Positions 8,916 to 18,543 of a DNA stretch of 64,000 bases are shown here, piece after piece. Location of the stretch: the NCBI RefSeq assembly GCF_042649125.1, contig NZ_JBHRYQ010000001.1:5021468-5085467 (forward strand), read 5' to 3'. Each line of letters opens with the position of its first letter. Within the stretch, counting starts at the first letter, position 1. Source of the DNA: Leadbetterella lacunae (GTDB taxonomy: Bacteria > Bacteroidota > Bacteroidia > Cytophagales > Spirosomataceae). Under the pieces are notes generated by a model. The model saw nothing but the letters and a program-made list of their open reading frames with translations, did not search any database and was not told the origin of the DNA. The translations under genes were made by a program, and so were the position numbers.

Positions 8916-9008
8916 TTTTTTCTAAATTGAATTTAGGTTACCTGAAGCTTTAACCGTTTTTAGCAATGTGCCAAAATCTGTTAAAGCCTTTTATTTTTAA
9001 AGGCAATT

Positions 9009-10934
9009 TTACTTAAATAATAACTGCGAAAACATATACAAATCATGACGCCAAACTGGCCAAGCATGTCCGCCTGCATATTCACTATATTTGTATTTGA
9101 TACCCATGGCGTCAAATTTTTTCAACATAATCTGGCAGTTGGCGTGAGCAATGTCTTCTTCACCCCCTTGCGAAATCCACAATTCTTTCAAATTTGCGTT
9201 AATCGTGCTCACATTTTTTTGCATATATTCATATTGTGGGTCAGAAAGCTTGGTGTTGTTTGCCCACCATCCTGAGCTGAATACGCCGAGATAATTAAAT
9301 AAATCTGTATTTTTCAGTCCTGCGTGTAAAGTTTGTAAACCTCCCATAGATAAGCCTGCTAAGGCTCTATTCTTTGCGTCTGTTTCTGTTCTAAAATTAT
9401 TTTCTACAAAAGGAATAGCTCCCATTTTGAGCTCGTTTTCAAAAGCTCGAAGTTGTTGCTCTCCAAAGCTCGCAATACCACCACCGCTGCCAATATTGCC
9501 GTCTAGCATGGCAATAATCATAGGTTTTGCTTTTTGATCAGCGATAAGGTTATCCAGTATTAAATCTGTTTTTCCTTGGGTCGCCCAGCCACGTTGATCT
9601 TCACCACCTCCATGAAGTAGATACAGAACGGGATATTTTTCTGATGATTTATCGTAGCCTGGCGGGGTGTACACGTACATTTCTCTCCACGAATTACTAA
9701 CTTTTGAGAAATATTTCTTTATCCGAATATCGCCATGAGCTACATCTTTTAGTGCATAAAAGCCCCCTTTTTTATATGGAATTTCAATTCCGGATGCCAT
9801 ACGACTCATGCCATAGAAAGTTTCGCTCGCTGGGTCTGCTAAAGCAACTCCATCAATGATTAATGAATAATAATGAAAACCTCGACTTATCACATCTGTA
9901 GTAATATTCCAATATCCACTAGTATCTTTTACCATATCATACTTTTTACCTAAATCTATCTGTACTTTCAGTGCTTCAGGTGCTTTTACTTTAAAAACTA
10001 CTCTGTTGTCTGGTAAAATTTGCGGATATTTTGCATTGCGAACATTTGTGATGGCAGGTGTACCCAAGACCGTATAGTTTTCTAAAGTAGTGTTATCAAT
10101 AGGTTTAAACAAAAACTGAGAAAACATATATAAGCCATTTTTCCAAACCTTAAAATCATGACCTCCAGACTCTAAATAGTATACATGCGGCACTTCGTTT
10201 TCATACAGGTAATCGTGGGTGCGTTTACTAAAGCTAAGGAGTCCATCTGCATCGCCGCATGAAATCCAGAGCAATTTAAGTTTTTTCTTAGTTTCCATTG
10301 GGTTTGGCACTAATTCTTCAGGTGTTTTTGTATTAGGGGCTGAAGAAAAACCGCCTACCCAAGAGAATTTATCTAAGTTACCCAGGCCAAAATTAAGCGA
10401 CTGCCCACCACCCATAGAAAGTCCCGCAATGGCCCGATTATCTTTGTCGGTCAAAGTTGGATAAGTTTTTTCTATAAAAGGAATAAGGTCGTTTAAAAGG
10501 TCGTTTTCAAAATTGGCAAAAGCTTCTACTTTATCTTTTTCAAAAATATTTCCTATGGCTCTATCATCTTTCATTGCTCTGCCGTTAGGCATAACCACTA
10601 TCATGGGTTGGATTTTGCCTTCGGCATACAAATTATCCAAAATATTTTGGGGATTTGCACCAATAAACCATTCCAAATGGGTACCTCCTATGCCATGGAG
10701 TAAGTATAAGACGGGATACTTTTTCTTTTTATCGAAATTTGGAGGCGTATAAACAACGGTTTTGCGTTTACTTCCAACCGTTTTAGAGACATACAAAACC
10801 GTATCTATTTTGCCTTTAGCTATGTCTGACCTCTCAGATTCATAACCATTTGGCATTTCTTTTTCCATTTTTTGAGAGAAAACCATATTCTCACAAAAAA
10901 ACAGTATGGCTAATACAGTTAATAGTTTTTTCAT
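9009..10934 (-). CDS. Two-domain CE1-type (feruloyl/acetyl) esterase
   Basis: Secreted esterase with two alpha/beta-hydrolase modules in one 641-residue chain. After the signal peptide (AILFFCENMVFSQ) comes module 1 (about 45-285) with YTPPNFDKKKKYPVLYLLHG and the serine elbow GLSMGGGQ near residue 173. A CBM48-like beta-sandwich follows (about 295-385, PQILPDNRVVFKVKAPEA). Module 2 (about 390-641) has YTPPGYDKSSEKYPVLYLLHG and the elbow GLSMGGLQ. Each module ends with a Gly-His (GGHDFKVW, GGHAWPVW), supplying the catalytic His. CE1 enzymes cleave ferulate or acetate from arabinoxylan. Module 1 and the central domain plus module 2 look like a duplicated and fused pair. The leader contains ATTCAACCTT, as in several neighbours. 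Confidence 0.9.
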   Translation of the reverse strand: MKKLLTVLAILFFCENMVFSQKMEKEMPNGYESERSDIAKGKIDTVLYVSKTVGSKRKTVVYTPPNFDKKKKYPVLYLLHGIGGTHLEWFIGANPQNILDNLYAEGKIQPMIVVMPNGRAMKDDRAIGNIFEKDKVEAFANFENDLLNDLIPFIEKTYPTLTDKDNRAIAGLSMGGGQSLNFGLGNLDKFSWVGGFSSAPNTKTPEELVPNPMETKKKLKLLWISCGDADGLLSFSKRTHDYLYENEVPHVYYLESGGHDFKVWKNGLYMFSQFLFKPIDNTTLENYTVLGTPAITNVRNAKYPQILPDNRVVFKVKAPEALKVQIDLGKKYDMVKDTSGYWNITTDVISRGFHYYSLIIDGVALADPASETFYGMSRMASGIEIPYKKGGFYALKDVAHGDIRIKKYFSKVSNSWREMYVYTPPGYDKSSEKYPVLYLLHGGGEDQRGWATQGKTDLILDNLIADQKAKPMIIAMLDGNIGSGGGIASFGEQQLRAFENELKMGAIPFVENNFRTETDAKNRALAGLSMGGLQTLHAGLKNTDLFNYLGVFSSGWWANNTKLSDPQYEYMQKNVSTINANLKELWISQGGEEDIAHANCQIMLKKFDAMGIKYKYSEYAGGHAWPVWRHDLYMFSQLLFK

Positions 10935-10965
10935 TTTTTTAGATTTTAAAGGTTGAATATTAAGG

Positions 10966-12195
10966 TTATTTTTGAGGTTGAATTATCTTGTAGTTACCGC
11001 TCAAATGCATTAAGTTAAATAGATACATAAGCCCATCGAAATAAGGGTCAAAATATCCGTCATCGTAAGGTTCAAGTTTAACATTCCAAATGGCGTGAAC
11101 AAAATCATTGCTTTCCTTTCCTTTGTTAATAAGGGCTGTAGATGCAGCAGTTGAGACCAAACCTATAGAATGACGAAGTTTTTTTACGGGCCCTGCTTGT
11201 AATATAAACTCTGGCTTGGAGCCGTCGAGATTAAACTGGTCGTCATAGCTTTCTAAACCTTTTGATCTGAGAAACCTCTGAAACCTTTTGGCATAGTCCA
11301 GTTGCCATTTTTTGTCTTTGCCATACCAGGTATAATCCATCGCGATATTCATTGGTACTCGCCAAGAGTCATACCTAAAACCTGGCTGCATCCAGCGGGT
11401 AGGATGTGGAGCACCGCTAAACTCAGTATAGTCGGAGTTAAGGCCAGTTACTGGGTGGCAAGCTCGATGCAAAAACACACGAGAGGTGTCAGCACATGCT
11501 TTATAAAATTCCTCATGGCCGTCTTTGGCATATTCAGCCCAAATTTCATAAAAAGCAGGTATGTGATAGGAAGGGTCTGTCCACTTATAGCCATCACCTT
11601 CAGGCACAAAACTTATTTGTTTATGTTCGGTATTGATGACATTATAAATGTTTCCAGTGCCGTCTTTTTTCCACATAGCATCCAAAATTCTCCTGGCTTC
11701 TTTGTAGTAATTTATTCCCGTGTCATTTCCCCATTTGTTAGAAGCAAATAATAGGCTGGTAACAAAATAAAGTTCACCATCGGAGGCCGATCCCAATGAA
11801 TTTTTCTTTTTTGTGATGGGGTCAATACTCCATGCAAAGTATGCTTCTCTTGGTCCACTCTGGTGCTGTGAATATTTAACCGCCCACCGCCAAATATTAT
11901 CAAATATTTGTTTTTTATCCAATTGGACTGCTACCATCATTCCATAGGACATTCCTTCTGAGCGAGCGTCTTTATTTTTTACGTCTGAAACATAAGCGAG
12001 TGAATCCCCTTCTTCAAAATAAACTTTGTTTGGCCCTTCAAAAACATCGAAATATGCTTTTTTTAATTTGTTGTCAATTTCTGCTTGGCTATAACCCAAC
12101 TCTTTAAAAACATTGCGATAGCGAACCTTTTGGGCGTTTACAGTGCAGAAACAGAAAAGACCAAATAAAACCAGGGTATTCCTAAATTTTTTCAT
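10966..12195 (-). CDS. GH8 reducing-end xylose-releasing exo-oligoxylanase-like
   Basis: GH8 enzymes are inverting (alpha/alpha)6 hydrolases. This one resembles Rex-type enzymes, which trim xylose from the reducing end of xylo-oligosaccharides. Evidence: signal peptide (LVLFGLFCFCTVNAQ), FEGPNKVYFE, the acid-catalyst signature SEGMSYGMM at about residue 80, WSIDPITKKKNSLGSASDGELY, SDYTEFSGAPHPTR and FRYDSWRVPMNIAMDYTWYG. Length (409) is right for a secreted Rex. It lies 31 bases upstream of the double esterase in the same direction, as expected for an operon acting on esterified xylan. An endo-xylanase activity is the main alternative. Confidence 0.9.
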   Translation of the reverse strand: MKKFRNTLVLFGLFCFCTVNAQKVRYRNVFKELGYSQAEIDNKLKKAYFDVFEGPNKVYFEEGDSLAYVSDVKNKDARSEGMSYGMMVAVQLDKKQIFDNIWRWAVKYSQHQSGPREAYFAWSIDPITKKKNSLGSASDGELYFVTSLLFASNKWGNDTGINYYKEARRILDAMWKKDGTGNIYNVINTEHKQISFVPEGDGYKWTDPSYHIPAFYEIWAEYAKDGHEEFYKACADTSRVFLHRACHPVTGLNSDYTEFSGAPHPTRWMQPGFRYDSWRVPMNIAMDYTWYGKDKKWQLDYAKRFQRFLRSKGLESYDDQFNLDGSKPEFILQAGPVKKLRHSIGLVSTAASTALINKGKESNDFVHAIWNVKLEPYDDGYFDPYFDGLMYLFNLMHLSGNYKIIQPQK

Positions 12196-12258
12196 CGATT
12201 TTGATATTTTTTTTTAAATAATTTTGACTTGAGTTTTAATAGACGGAATGCCTTAAAT

Positions 12259-13374
12259 TTATTTAAAAAGCAATGGTGCTAACTCATGTAAACTTCTTCT
12301 CCATGTTTGGAATTCATGCCCTGTATTTTCGGAAACATAGGTGACAGTATTAAATCCCGCATTCTTTAATTTTGTGGCCGCATCTAAAATTCGCTCAGGT
12401 CTTTCTTTGCTTCCACTGCTTAGAAATATCATTTTTACTTGGGATTTTTCTTTGATTTCCTCTGGTAGATAAGTACCCCCACTTAACAAAGCATAATATC
12501 CAAAAACTTCAGGTTTGTTAAGGGTAATGGTATGGGTTTCCATACCACCCATAGACAGCCCAGCCATGGCTCTTTTGTCTTTGGTGGCGAGCGTTCGGAA
12601 ATTTGAATCAATGTATGGAATCAATTCATCTACAAGCACAGTTTGAAAGGGTTCAATTTTGAAATCTTTCATTCCTCCCCATTTGATTTCATTGGTCATG
12701 CCGTAAGTATTTACAATAATAAAAGGAATAATTTTTCCTTCGGCAATAAGATTATCCATGATAAGGTTAGCATGGCCTTGGTTCATCCAAGCGGTTTCGT
12801 CTTCGCCCCAGCCATGTTGTAAGTACAATACTGGATATTTGCTTAGGCCTTTTTCGTATGCAGGGGGGGTATAAACAAATGCTCTGCGAGAAGAATTAGT
12901 ACTTGGCGAAGGAAATAATATTTGTTGCACATTTCCATGCGGAACATTTTTTAAAGCATAAAAATCTTGATCATGTGCGGGTATTTCTATGCCACTCTCC
13001 CAACGGGTGGAACCGTAATAATTCATAGCTCCTGGATCGTTAAATTTTCCACCATCAATATTTACATTGTAATAATGAAAACCTTCGTCCATTGGGACTT
13101 CTGTAGTGCCCAACCAGGTGCCATCTTCCGCTTTTGCGAGTTTAGTGCCGCCTTTGCCGCCCAATCCTAAACTTACTCTTACGCTATCCGCAGCAGGAGC
13201 TACTATTTTAAACCGGGCATATCCCTGAGAGTTTACCATTGGGTATTCCTGCTGAGGCTGGTTTTTAGAAGATGGCTTAAAGTCTTCAAGCACAGCCTTA
13301 TTCTGTGCATCTACACTGATTACTCCAAAAGCCATTGAGGCTATAAGGGCAGTTTTTAAAATTGTTTTTTTCAT
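12259..13374 (-). CDS. CBM48-CE1 esterase (feruloyl/acetyl-xylan esterase-like)
   Basis: Secreted esterase of 371 residues: signal peptide, then a CBM48-like beta-sandwich (about 45-130, ARFKIVAPAADSVRVSLG), then a CE1 alpha/beta-hydrolase. The nucleophile elbow is GLSMGGMETH, with YTPPAYEKGLSKYPVLYLQHG at the core strand and TGHEFQTW holding the catalytic His. It resembles the second half of the double esterase at 9009-10934 in order and motifs, so these are likely paralogues. It should remove ferulate or acetate from xylan side chains. The leader carries ATTCAACCTT 9 bases before the ATG. Confidence 0.9.
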   Translation of the reverse strand: MKKTILKTALIASMAFGVISVDAQNKAVLEDFKPSSKNQPQQEYPMVNSQGYARFKIVAPAADSVRVSLGLGGKGGTKLAKAEDGTWLGTTEVPMDEGFHYYNVNIDGGKFNDPGAMNYYGSTRWESGIEIPAHDQDFYALKNVPHGNVQQILFPSPSTNSSRRAFVYTPPAYEKGLSKYPVLYLQHGWGEDETAWMNQGHANLIMDNLIAEGKIIPFIIVNTYGMTNEIKWGGMKDFKIEPFQTVLVDELIPYIDSNFRTLATKDKRAMAGLSMGGMETHTITLNKPEVFGYYALLSGGTYLPEEIKEKSQVKMIFLSSGSKERPERILDAATKLKNAGFNTVTYVSENTGHEFQTWRRSLHELAPLLFK

Positions 13375-13403
13375 TTTTTCTAAAAGGTTGAATATTTAAA
13401 AGT

Positions 13404-15500
13404 TCACTTGGTGATTATATCTATTTCGGCTATCCCTGCATTATTGTTATTACCGACTGTTTTGAGTGCTTTCAATTTTATATATCTGGCGGTTAAAGGA
13501 TTAAATACATTCACCTGCCATGTCGGATTGTTTTTAATGTTAGAAAACTCTCCTTCGCTTACCAATTTCCAATCTAAGTTGTTTTCAGAAATAAAGAATT
13601 GGTATTGGGTAATAATGGAAGTTTCTGCCCACCAATGTTGGTCTGGCAAATACCTAAAACCACTAATGGTCTCTAATTTGCCAAAATCAATAATCAAGTC
13701 AATGGGAACTTTATCGTTTTGCCAAGAGGTGAATTCGTCACCATCTATAATATTTAGGATATTGTCATCCGCTACACCAAGTACCTTCCACTTTTTACGC
13801 GAAATTTCAAAATTTTCTTCACTAACTTCACTAATGGACTGGTTAGTGGGGTCATAGGCTATGGCCTTAACCGTAATTTTTCCATCGTGCGTTGGAAACC
13901 ACCTTTGGTATTTAGACGATTTTGAGCTTGGCAAACTACCATCTAAAGTATAATATACCTCAGATTCCGAGTCGCTTGATTTTATTTGTACTTCGCCTGC
14001 CTGATTTCGAGAAATGATTGGGGGGAAAAGAATAATAGGTGCTAAATACACTTCCAAATTGCTAATGAGCGGACAGGCTTTGGCGTCCGTTATGTTTAGT
14101 CTAATTTCTGTGGCAGTGGTGGTTGGAAACCTCAAAATTCGTTTATACCCTATCGTAGTTTCTTTTGCGATTTCTTTCCAAGAACCTTGTATTTTAGCTT
14201 CTAAGGTAAAAGATTTAACCCTTTGGCCTAGTTGAATAGGCTCTTGAACCAAAAAGCGATTGAATGTGATAGGTTTTGCAAAACGCAAAGTCAAGGTGGC
14301 ATCTTTGGTATTATCATTGGTAGCCCAAAAAGATTCTGGATCGTCATCTACCGCCATTAGAGAATTGAATGTAGAGCTTTTACACCTAACTTCAGATGCA
14401 GAAGCAATAGCGTTTTTTGTCAGATTATTGGCAAACGCCTCTTTACGTGCTTCTGCAAAAGCTAAGACATTTTTTTCATCGGTAGGATGAATAAGACCAT
14501 TTGGCATAATGGGAAAATTGAGCAACAAAGTGCCATTTCTTCCAACTGAATTATAATAAGTATCCATTAGTTGAGGAACATTTTTCACCCTCCCATCTTC
14601 TTTTGGGTGGTAAAACCATTCAGGTCTGATAGAAGTATTTACTTCGCCAGGTACCCAGGCGTTTCCATTTTCAACACCATGACGCAGCATGTCTTCGGGC
14701 ACATCGCCAGTGGAATCCAGTAAACTCCAGTTGGTTTCGCCAATATACCCCGCCTCTGTGCCCACCCAGCGAAGGTCTGCACGGTCACCACCATCATTCC
14801 ATATGACGATATTGGGTTGCAGGTCTCTCACCAGTTTATAGGTGTTTTTCCAATCGTAATAGGTTTCTCGGTCTATTTTCCGGTTTTCATTAGCACCGCC
14901 GTAATAACCAGTGCCACCGTTGGCTCCATCAAACCACACTTCGAAAATCTCACCATAATTGGTCAATAGCTCCGTGAGCTGATTTCTGAAATAGGTGATG
15001 TATTCGGGTTTACCATAGTCAGGATGGTTTCTGTCCCATGGAGAGAGATAGATGCCAAACTTCAGTCCGTACTCCTTACAAGCTTCGGCCAGTTCTCTTA
15101 CCATATCGCCTTTTCCATCTCGCCAAGGGGAGTTTTTCACAGAATATTCGGTGTATTTTGAGGGCCAAAGGCAAAAGCCGCTGTGGTGCTTAGCCGTAAA
15201 AATAATGCCTTTCATGCCTGCTTCTTTGGCTATTCTGGCCCATTGTCTGCAGTCTAATTCCGTCGGATTAAAAATCTGTGGATCTTCATTTCCAAAACCC
15301 CAAGCCATATCTGTATACGTGTTTACAGATAAATGCACAAAAGAATAATACTCCATTTGCTGCCAGCCGAGTTGGTTCGCATCTGGAATCGGCAAAACTG
15401 GCTGAGGTGCAGAAACCTGAGCGAATACGCCAGTAGAACAGAGGATTGTGAAAATAAAAAGTAACTTTCTTGAGCGTAAAAAATGATTTGTTTTATCCAT
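13404..15500 (-). CDS. GH29 alpha-L-fucosidase with C-terminal binding domains
   Basis: Retaining fucosidase. The catalytic TIM barrel (about 35-370) shows MKGIIFTAKHHSGFCLWPSK, LKFGIYLSPWDRN and the nucleophile segment EVWFDGANGG. Behind it are a discoidin-like F5/8 type C domain (about 390-490), a chitobiase-like beta domain (VYYTLDGSLPSSKSSKY) and a second F5/8C domain at the end. This accounts for the 698 residues. Such architecture suits alpha-1,3/1,4-fucosidases of the GH29-B type (family knowledge). Its start overlaps the end of the GH5 gene by 8 bases, indicating translational coupling. L-galactose residues are a possible alternative target. Confidence 0.9.
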   Translation of the reverse strand: MDKTNHFLRSRKLLFIFTILCSTGVFAQVSAPQPVLPIPDANQLGWQQMEYYSFVHLSVNTYTDMAWGFGNEDPQIFNPTELDCRQWARIAKEAGMKGIIFTAKHHSGFCLWPSKYTEYSVKNSPWRDGKGDMVRELAEACKEYGLKFGIYLSPWDRNHPDYGKPEYITYFRNQLTELLTNYGEIFEVWFDGANGGTGYYGGANENRKIDRETYYDWKNTYKLVRDLQPNIVIWNDGGDRADLRWVGTEAGYIGETNWSLLDSTGDVPEDMLRHGVENGNAWVPGEVNTSIRPEWFYHPKEDGRVKNVPQLMDTYYNSVGRNGTLLLNFPIMPNGLIHPTDEKNVLAFAEARKEAFANNLTKNAIASASEVRCKSSTFNSLMAVDDDPESFWATNDNTKDATLTLRFAKPITFNRFLVQEPIQLGQRVKSFTLEAKIQGSWKEIAKETTIGYKRILRFPTTTATEIRLNITDAKACPLISNLEVYLAPIILFPPIISRNQAGEVQIKSSDSESEVYYTLDGSLPSSKSSKYQRWFPTHDGKITVKAIAYDPTNQSISEVSEENFEISRKKWKVLGVADDNILNIIDGDEFTSWQNDKVPIDLIIDFGKLETISGFRYLPDQHWWAETSIITQYQFFISENNLDWKLVSEGEFSNIKNNPTWQVNVFNPLTARYIKLKALKTVGNNNNAGIAEIDIITK

Positions 15501-16950
15501 TGGTCAATGCTTTAAGTGCTTCCTTGTCAGTTATTTCGTATGTTCTTCTATCAAATATCCCTGATCCTGTTTCAAAAACTCCGGTATCCCAATAGAATGG
15601 AATGAAGTGATTTTCAAGGCATTTTTTAGTGACATATTCCAAATAATAATTTCGTGATTTTATGTGAAGTGCCAAATCTTGACCCGTCAATTGCAGCCTC
15701 CTTACGGCATTAAATTCCCCGATAATGACAGGAATGTTTTTGTCAATAAACTTCTTTTTCATGAGGCTAAATAATTGGTCTACCGTGGCCTCTTCGCCCC
15801 AAGTTGGATTTCTGGAAGGGTTAGAAACTGAGTGATTATTTTTGCCCCAAAAGAAAAATTGATTACCCCAACTTTCATCTTTTTCTAAACCACAGAAATT
15901 CCAGGGCGTATAGAAATGAACCTCAGCCATCAGTCGATTTGGCTCGCTATCTTTTGGCCAAGTGTTCATCAAATTATTGGTTTTGTCAATGTCCGTACTG
16001 GGGCCTTGTATCACCAAAACCCGATAGGCGTTTTTACCTCCCGTTGCCCGAACCGCATCCACAAAAGCCTGGTGATAAGCATCCAAAACCTTCATTTGCT
16101 GAGCATTTTCTACATTAGGCTCATTGGTACCTGCAAAAAGGAGATGTTCGTCAAAGTCTCTCAAATGCGTAGCGATTTGTTCCCAATAAGCCGTTTGTTT
16201 CTCAATGTTATCCTCTTGTTTTTCGGGCGTAACGTTGTTTTCGAGCCAGCCGCCATCCCAGTGGATATTCAAGAGCACATAGACGTCGTTTTGCACACAG
16301 TATTGCACCAATTCTTTCACTTTATTGAGCCAATTTTCATTTATTTTGGCAGTGTTTTTATCGGCATATTGGTCCCATGAGCAGGGAATTCTAATGGCAT
16401 TGAAGCCATTGGCTTTTACGGTTTTGATCAGTTCATTGGTGATCTCAGGATTGCCCCATGCCGTAATGCCTCCAATGGCCTCCATGGTGTTGCCAGCATT
16501 CCACCCAAACTTCATTTTAGCAGCCAATTCAGTAGCATTGCTGCCCATTCCTACCTTATCTGGAGCGGTGGGTGAGGTGTTAAAACTTTCATAAGTGCGG
16601 CCCAATTGTTTGACAGAAATAGCCTTGCTAGCACCATTTTTTGTGGTTAGCGTTATGTTGGCTGTACGAATATCGGAGCTTGGGTTTTTGGAAGCTGAGA
16701 TATTGATAAAGGTATTGCCCGATGAGCCTTTTGACCTATCTACGCTGATCCAATTGGCGTTTTGAGGGATATCAATACTCCAAGAATCAGCATTGGTATT
16801 AATAGACAATACCTGCCCTCCGCCCGTCTTCTTGAACTCAAACTGCTCTTCAGAGAGCGTAATTGTTTCAATAGTCATCTCTTTTTCACACCCCAATGAA
16901 AACAGGAGCATGAAAATTATTACAACATGTGCTTTAGTGTGATGCTTCAT
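15493..16950 (-). CDS. GH5 endoglucanase/xyloglucanase-type lipoprotein with BACON domain
   Basis: Surface-type endo-glycanase. I place the start at the ATG at 16950 because the lipoprotein signal (IIFMLLFSLGC) follows it. An earlier ATG at 16974 would overlap the upstream gene. A BACON domain (about residues 25-120: DSWSIDIPQNANWISVDRSKG) precedes a GH5 barrel with FGWNAGNTMEAIGG, ITAWGNPE, NAIRIPCSWDQYA, the acid/base Glu in AGTNEPN and the nucleophile Glu in VIIGEFNAV. The pattern suits GH5 subfamily 4, which includes xyloglucanases and some xylanases. BACON-GH5 lipoproteins occur in Bacteroides xyloglucan loci. It is probably the backbone-cutting enzyme of this cluster. Confidence 0.9.
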   Translation of the reverse strand: MKHHTKAHVVIIFMLLFSLGCEKEMTIETITLSEEQFEFKKTGGGQVLSINTNADSWSIDIPQNANWISVDRSKGSSGNTFINISASKNPSSDIRTANITLTTKNGASKAISVKQLGRTYESFNTSPTAPDKVGMGSNATELAAKMKFGWNAGNTMEAIGGITAWGNPEITNELIKTVKANGFNAIRIPCSWDQYADKNTAKINENWLNKVKELVQYCVQNDVYVLLNIHWDGGWLENNVTPEKQEDNIEKQTAYWEQIATHLRDFDEHLLFAGTNEPNVENAQQMKVLDAYHQAFVDAVRATGGKNAYRVLVIQGPSTDIDKTNNLMNTWPKDSEPNRLMAEVHFYTPWNFCGLEKDESWGNQFFFWGKNNHSVSNPSRNPTWGEEATVDQLFSLMKKKFIDKNIPVIIGEFNAVRRLQLTGQDLALHIKSRNYYLEYVTKKCLENHFIPFYWDTGVFETGSGIFDRRTYEITDKEALKALTNG

Positions 16951-16961
16951 TTTTATTAAAA

Positions 16962-18524
16962 TTACTTGGCCCATTCCATACCCTCGGCGGTACGTCTCCA
17001 GTCGAAATACTTATCGAGTACTTTCATAGCAGCCTCGCTCGGAATCCCACCCATTTTGGGTTTGTGATGAAAGTACATGGCTTCATGATTTTCTTTGGTG
17101 AAAGGTTTCCACTCTGGTACGCCATTGCCATTTGGATGTCCGTATTTGGCAAAATTGGTCCAGTAGGTCATGATGGCCTCAGAGAGTGCAGCATCTGAGG
17201 GAGCTGCCTGCTTGCTTTCAGGATTGGTATGGCCAAAAACATAAGCAACATCTTGACCATGAGGGGAGCCCGTGCCATGGAGTGGGGAGTCTTCGGGGTA
17301 GTCGGGGTGCTGGTCAAAATAATAGTAGTACACCAGAGACTTGCCCGTTTCAGACTGCAGCTTGGCCCAGCTCCAAGTTTGCCAGCCAAAGGCCGCATCT
17401 CGGGCCAAATCACGGGCTGTTTTGGGTACTTTTGTTTCTCCTACAGGATATGCTTTGATCAAATCATCGGCAAATTTCCCATAGCGTTTTTCTACACCTG
17501 TGATGTAATCTGCAGGCGTTTTGGGCGGTTGAAAACTCAATCCTTCATCAGAATTATAGCCTACTAAAATCGGAGTGTCATTGTATTTTCCTTGCTCGTA
17601 TAGCCTGTGTTGATCAGCAGGAATCACGTATCCGTCAATAATGGGCCAGCCGCCCGGCATCCCAAAACCCATCGGCAGTTTATCTGCAGGAATGGCCCTT
17701 AGTTCGGCCAAAGTTTTTACCCCTGCTTTTTCCATGTATTCTATGCCCGATTTTTCGGCATAAGCCAGTAATTTTTGATTTTCGCCCGGATAGGTTGTCT
17801 CTCTGGGTGGACCGAAATTGCCACCACTTTGAGAAATGGCTCCATGGAATAGCCCTTTGGCCAAAGGCGAGGCAGAAAGCATACTTACGGCAATACCACC
17901 CGCTGATTCGCCAAAAATGGTCACTTTATCAGGATCACCGCCGAAGGCCGCAATGTTGTTTTTGATCCATTGTAAACCTGCAATCATATCCAGTAATCCG
18001 TAATTGCCAGAAGTTTTTTGAGGAGTTTCGGCACTTAATTCTGGATGGGCCAAAAAGCCTAATTGACCCACTCGGTAAGGGATGGAGACATAGACCACAC
18101 CTTTAGCAGCCAAATTTTCTCCTGTATAACCCGGCTCTGCAGTAGAGCCAAAAGCAAAGCCACCACCGTAGATCCAAACCAAAACGGGTAGTTTTTCAGA
18201 GGGTGTTTTAGCTGGGCTCCACACATTGAGGTAAAGACAGTCTTCACTTTTTCCGGCTGCGGGCGTACCACCTTGGAACGGACTCGGGCCATAATTGGTA
18301 GCCATTCTGATACCTACCCAACTTTCGGCGGGTTGTGGTGCTTTCCAGCGGTTTGCTCCACCTGTGGAGGCTCCAAAGGGAATGCCTTTGAACACCTGTT
18401 GGCCTTTTACATAAGTGCCTTTTACTTTGCCATACTGCGTCTGAACTGATTCCCAGGCTTGAGCAAAAACTTGGCTTAAGGAGAAACCAAGGACAAAAAA
18501 TAGGAGTGTCAATTGTTTTTTCAT
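16962..18524 (-). CDS. Type B carboxylesterase (CE10-like)
   Basis: Secreted alpha/beta-hydrolase of the carboxylesterase type B family. The start is taken at 18524 (MKKQLTLLFFVLGFSLSQVFAQ); another in-frame ATG lies at 18539. Evidence: EDCLYLNVWSPA, the oxyanion segment VWIYGGGFAFGS, the nucleophile FGESAGG, the acid in GYNSDEG and the His in SPHGQDVAYVFGH. Length (about 520) is normal. In this position it likely removes acyl groups from the hemicellulose or its oligosaccharides, but the family is broad and the natural ester is unknown. It ends 11 bases before the GH5 start. Confidence 0.9.
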   Translation of the reverse strand: MKKQLTLLFFVLGFSLSQVFAQAWESVQTQYGKVKGTYVKGQQVFKGIPFGASTGGANRWKAPQPAESWVGIRMATNYGPSPFQGGTPAAGKSEDCLYLNVWSPAKTPSEKLPVLVWIYGGGFAFGSTAEPGYTGENLAAKGVVYVSIPYRVGQLGFLAHPELSAETPQKTSGNYGLLDMIAGLQWIKNNIAAFGGDPDKVTIFGESAGGIAVSMLSASPLAKGLFHGAISQSGGNFGPPRETTYPGENQKLLAYAEKSGIEYMEKAGVKTLAELRAIPADKLPMGFGMPGGWPIIDGYVIPADQHRLYEQGKYNDTPILVGYNSDEGLSFQPPKTPADYITGVEKRYGKFADDLIKAYPVGETKVPKTARDLARDAAFGWQTWSWAKLQSETGKSLVYYYYFDQHPDYPEDSPLHGTGSPHGQDVAYVFGHTNPESKQAAPSDAALSEAIMTYWTNFAKYGHPNGNGVPEWKPFTKENHEAMYFHHKPKMGGIPSEAAMKVLDKYFDWRRTAEGMEWAK

Positions 18525-18543
18525 CAAATTGAATTTCATTTTT

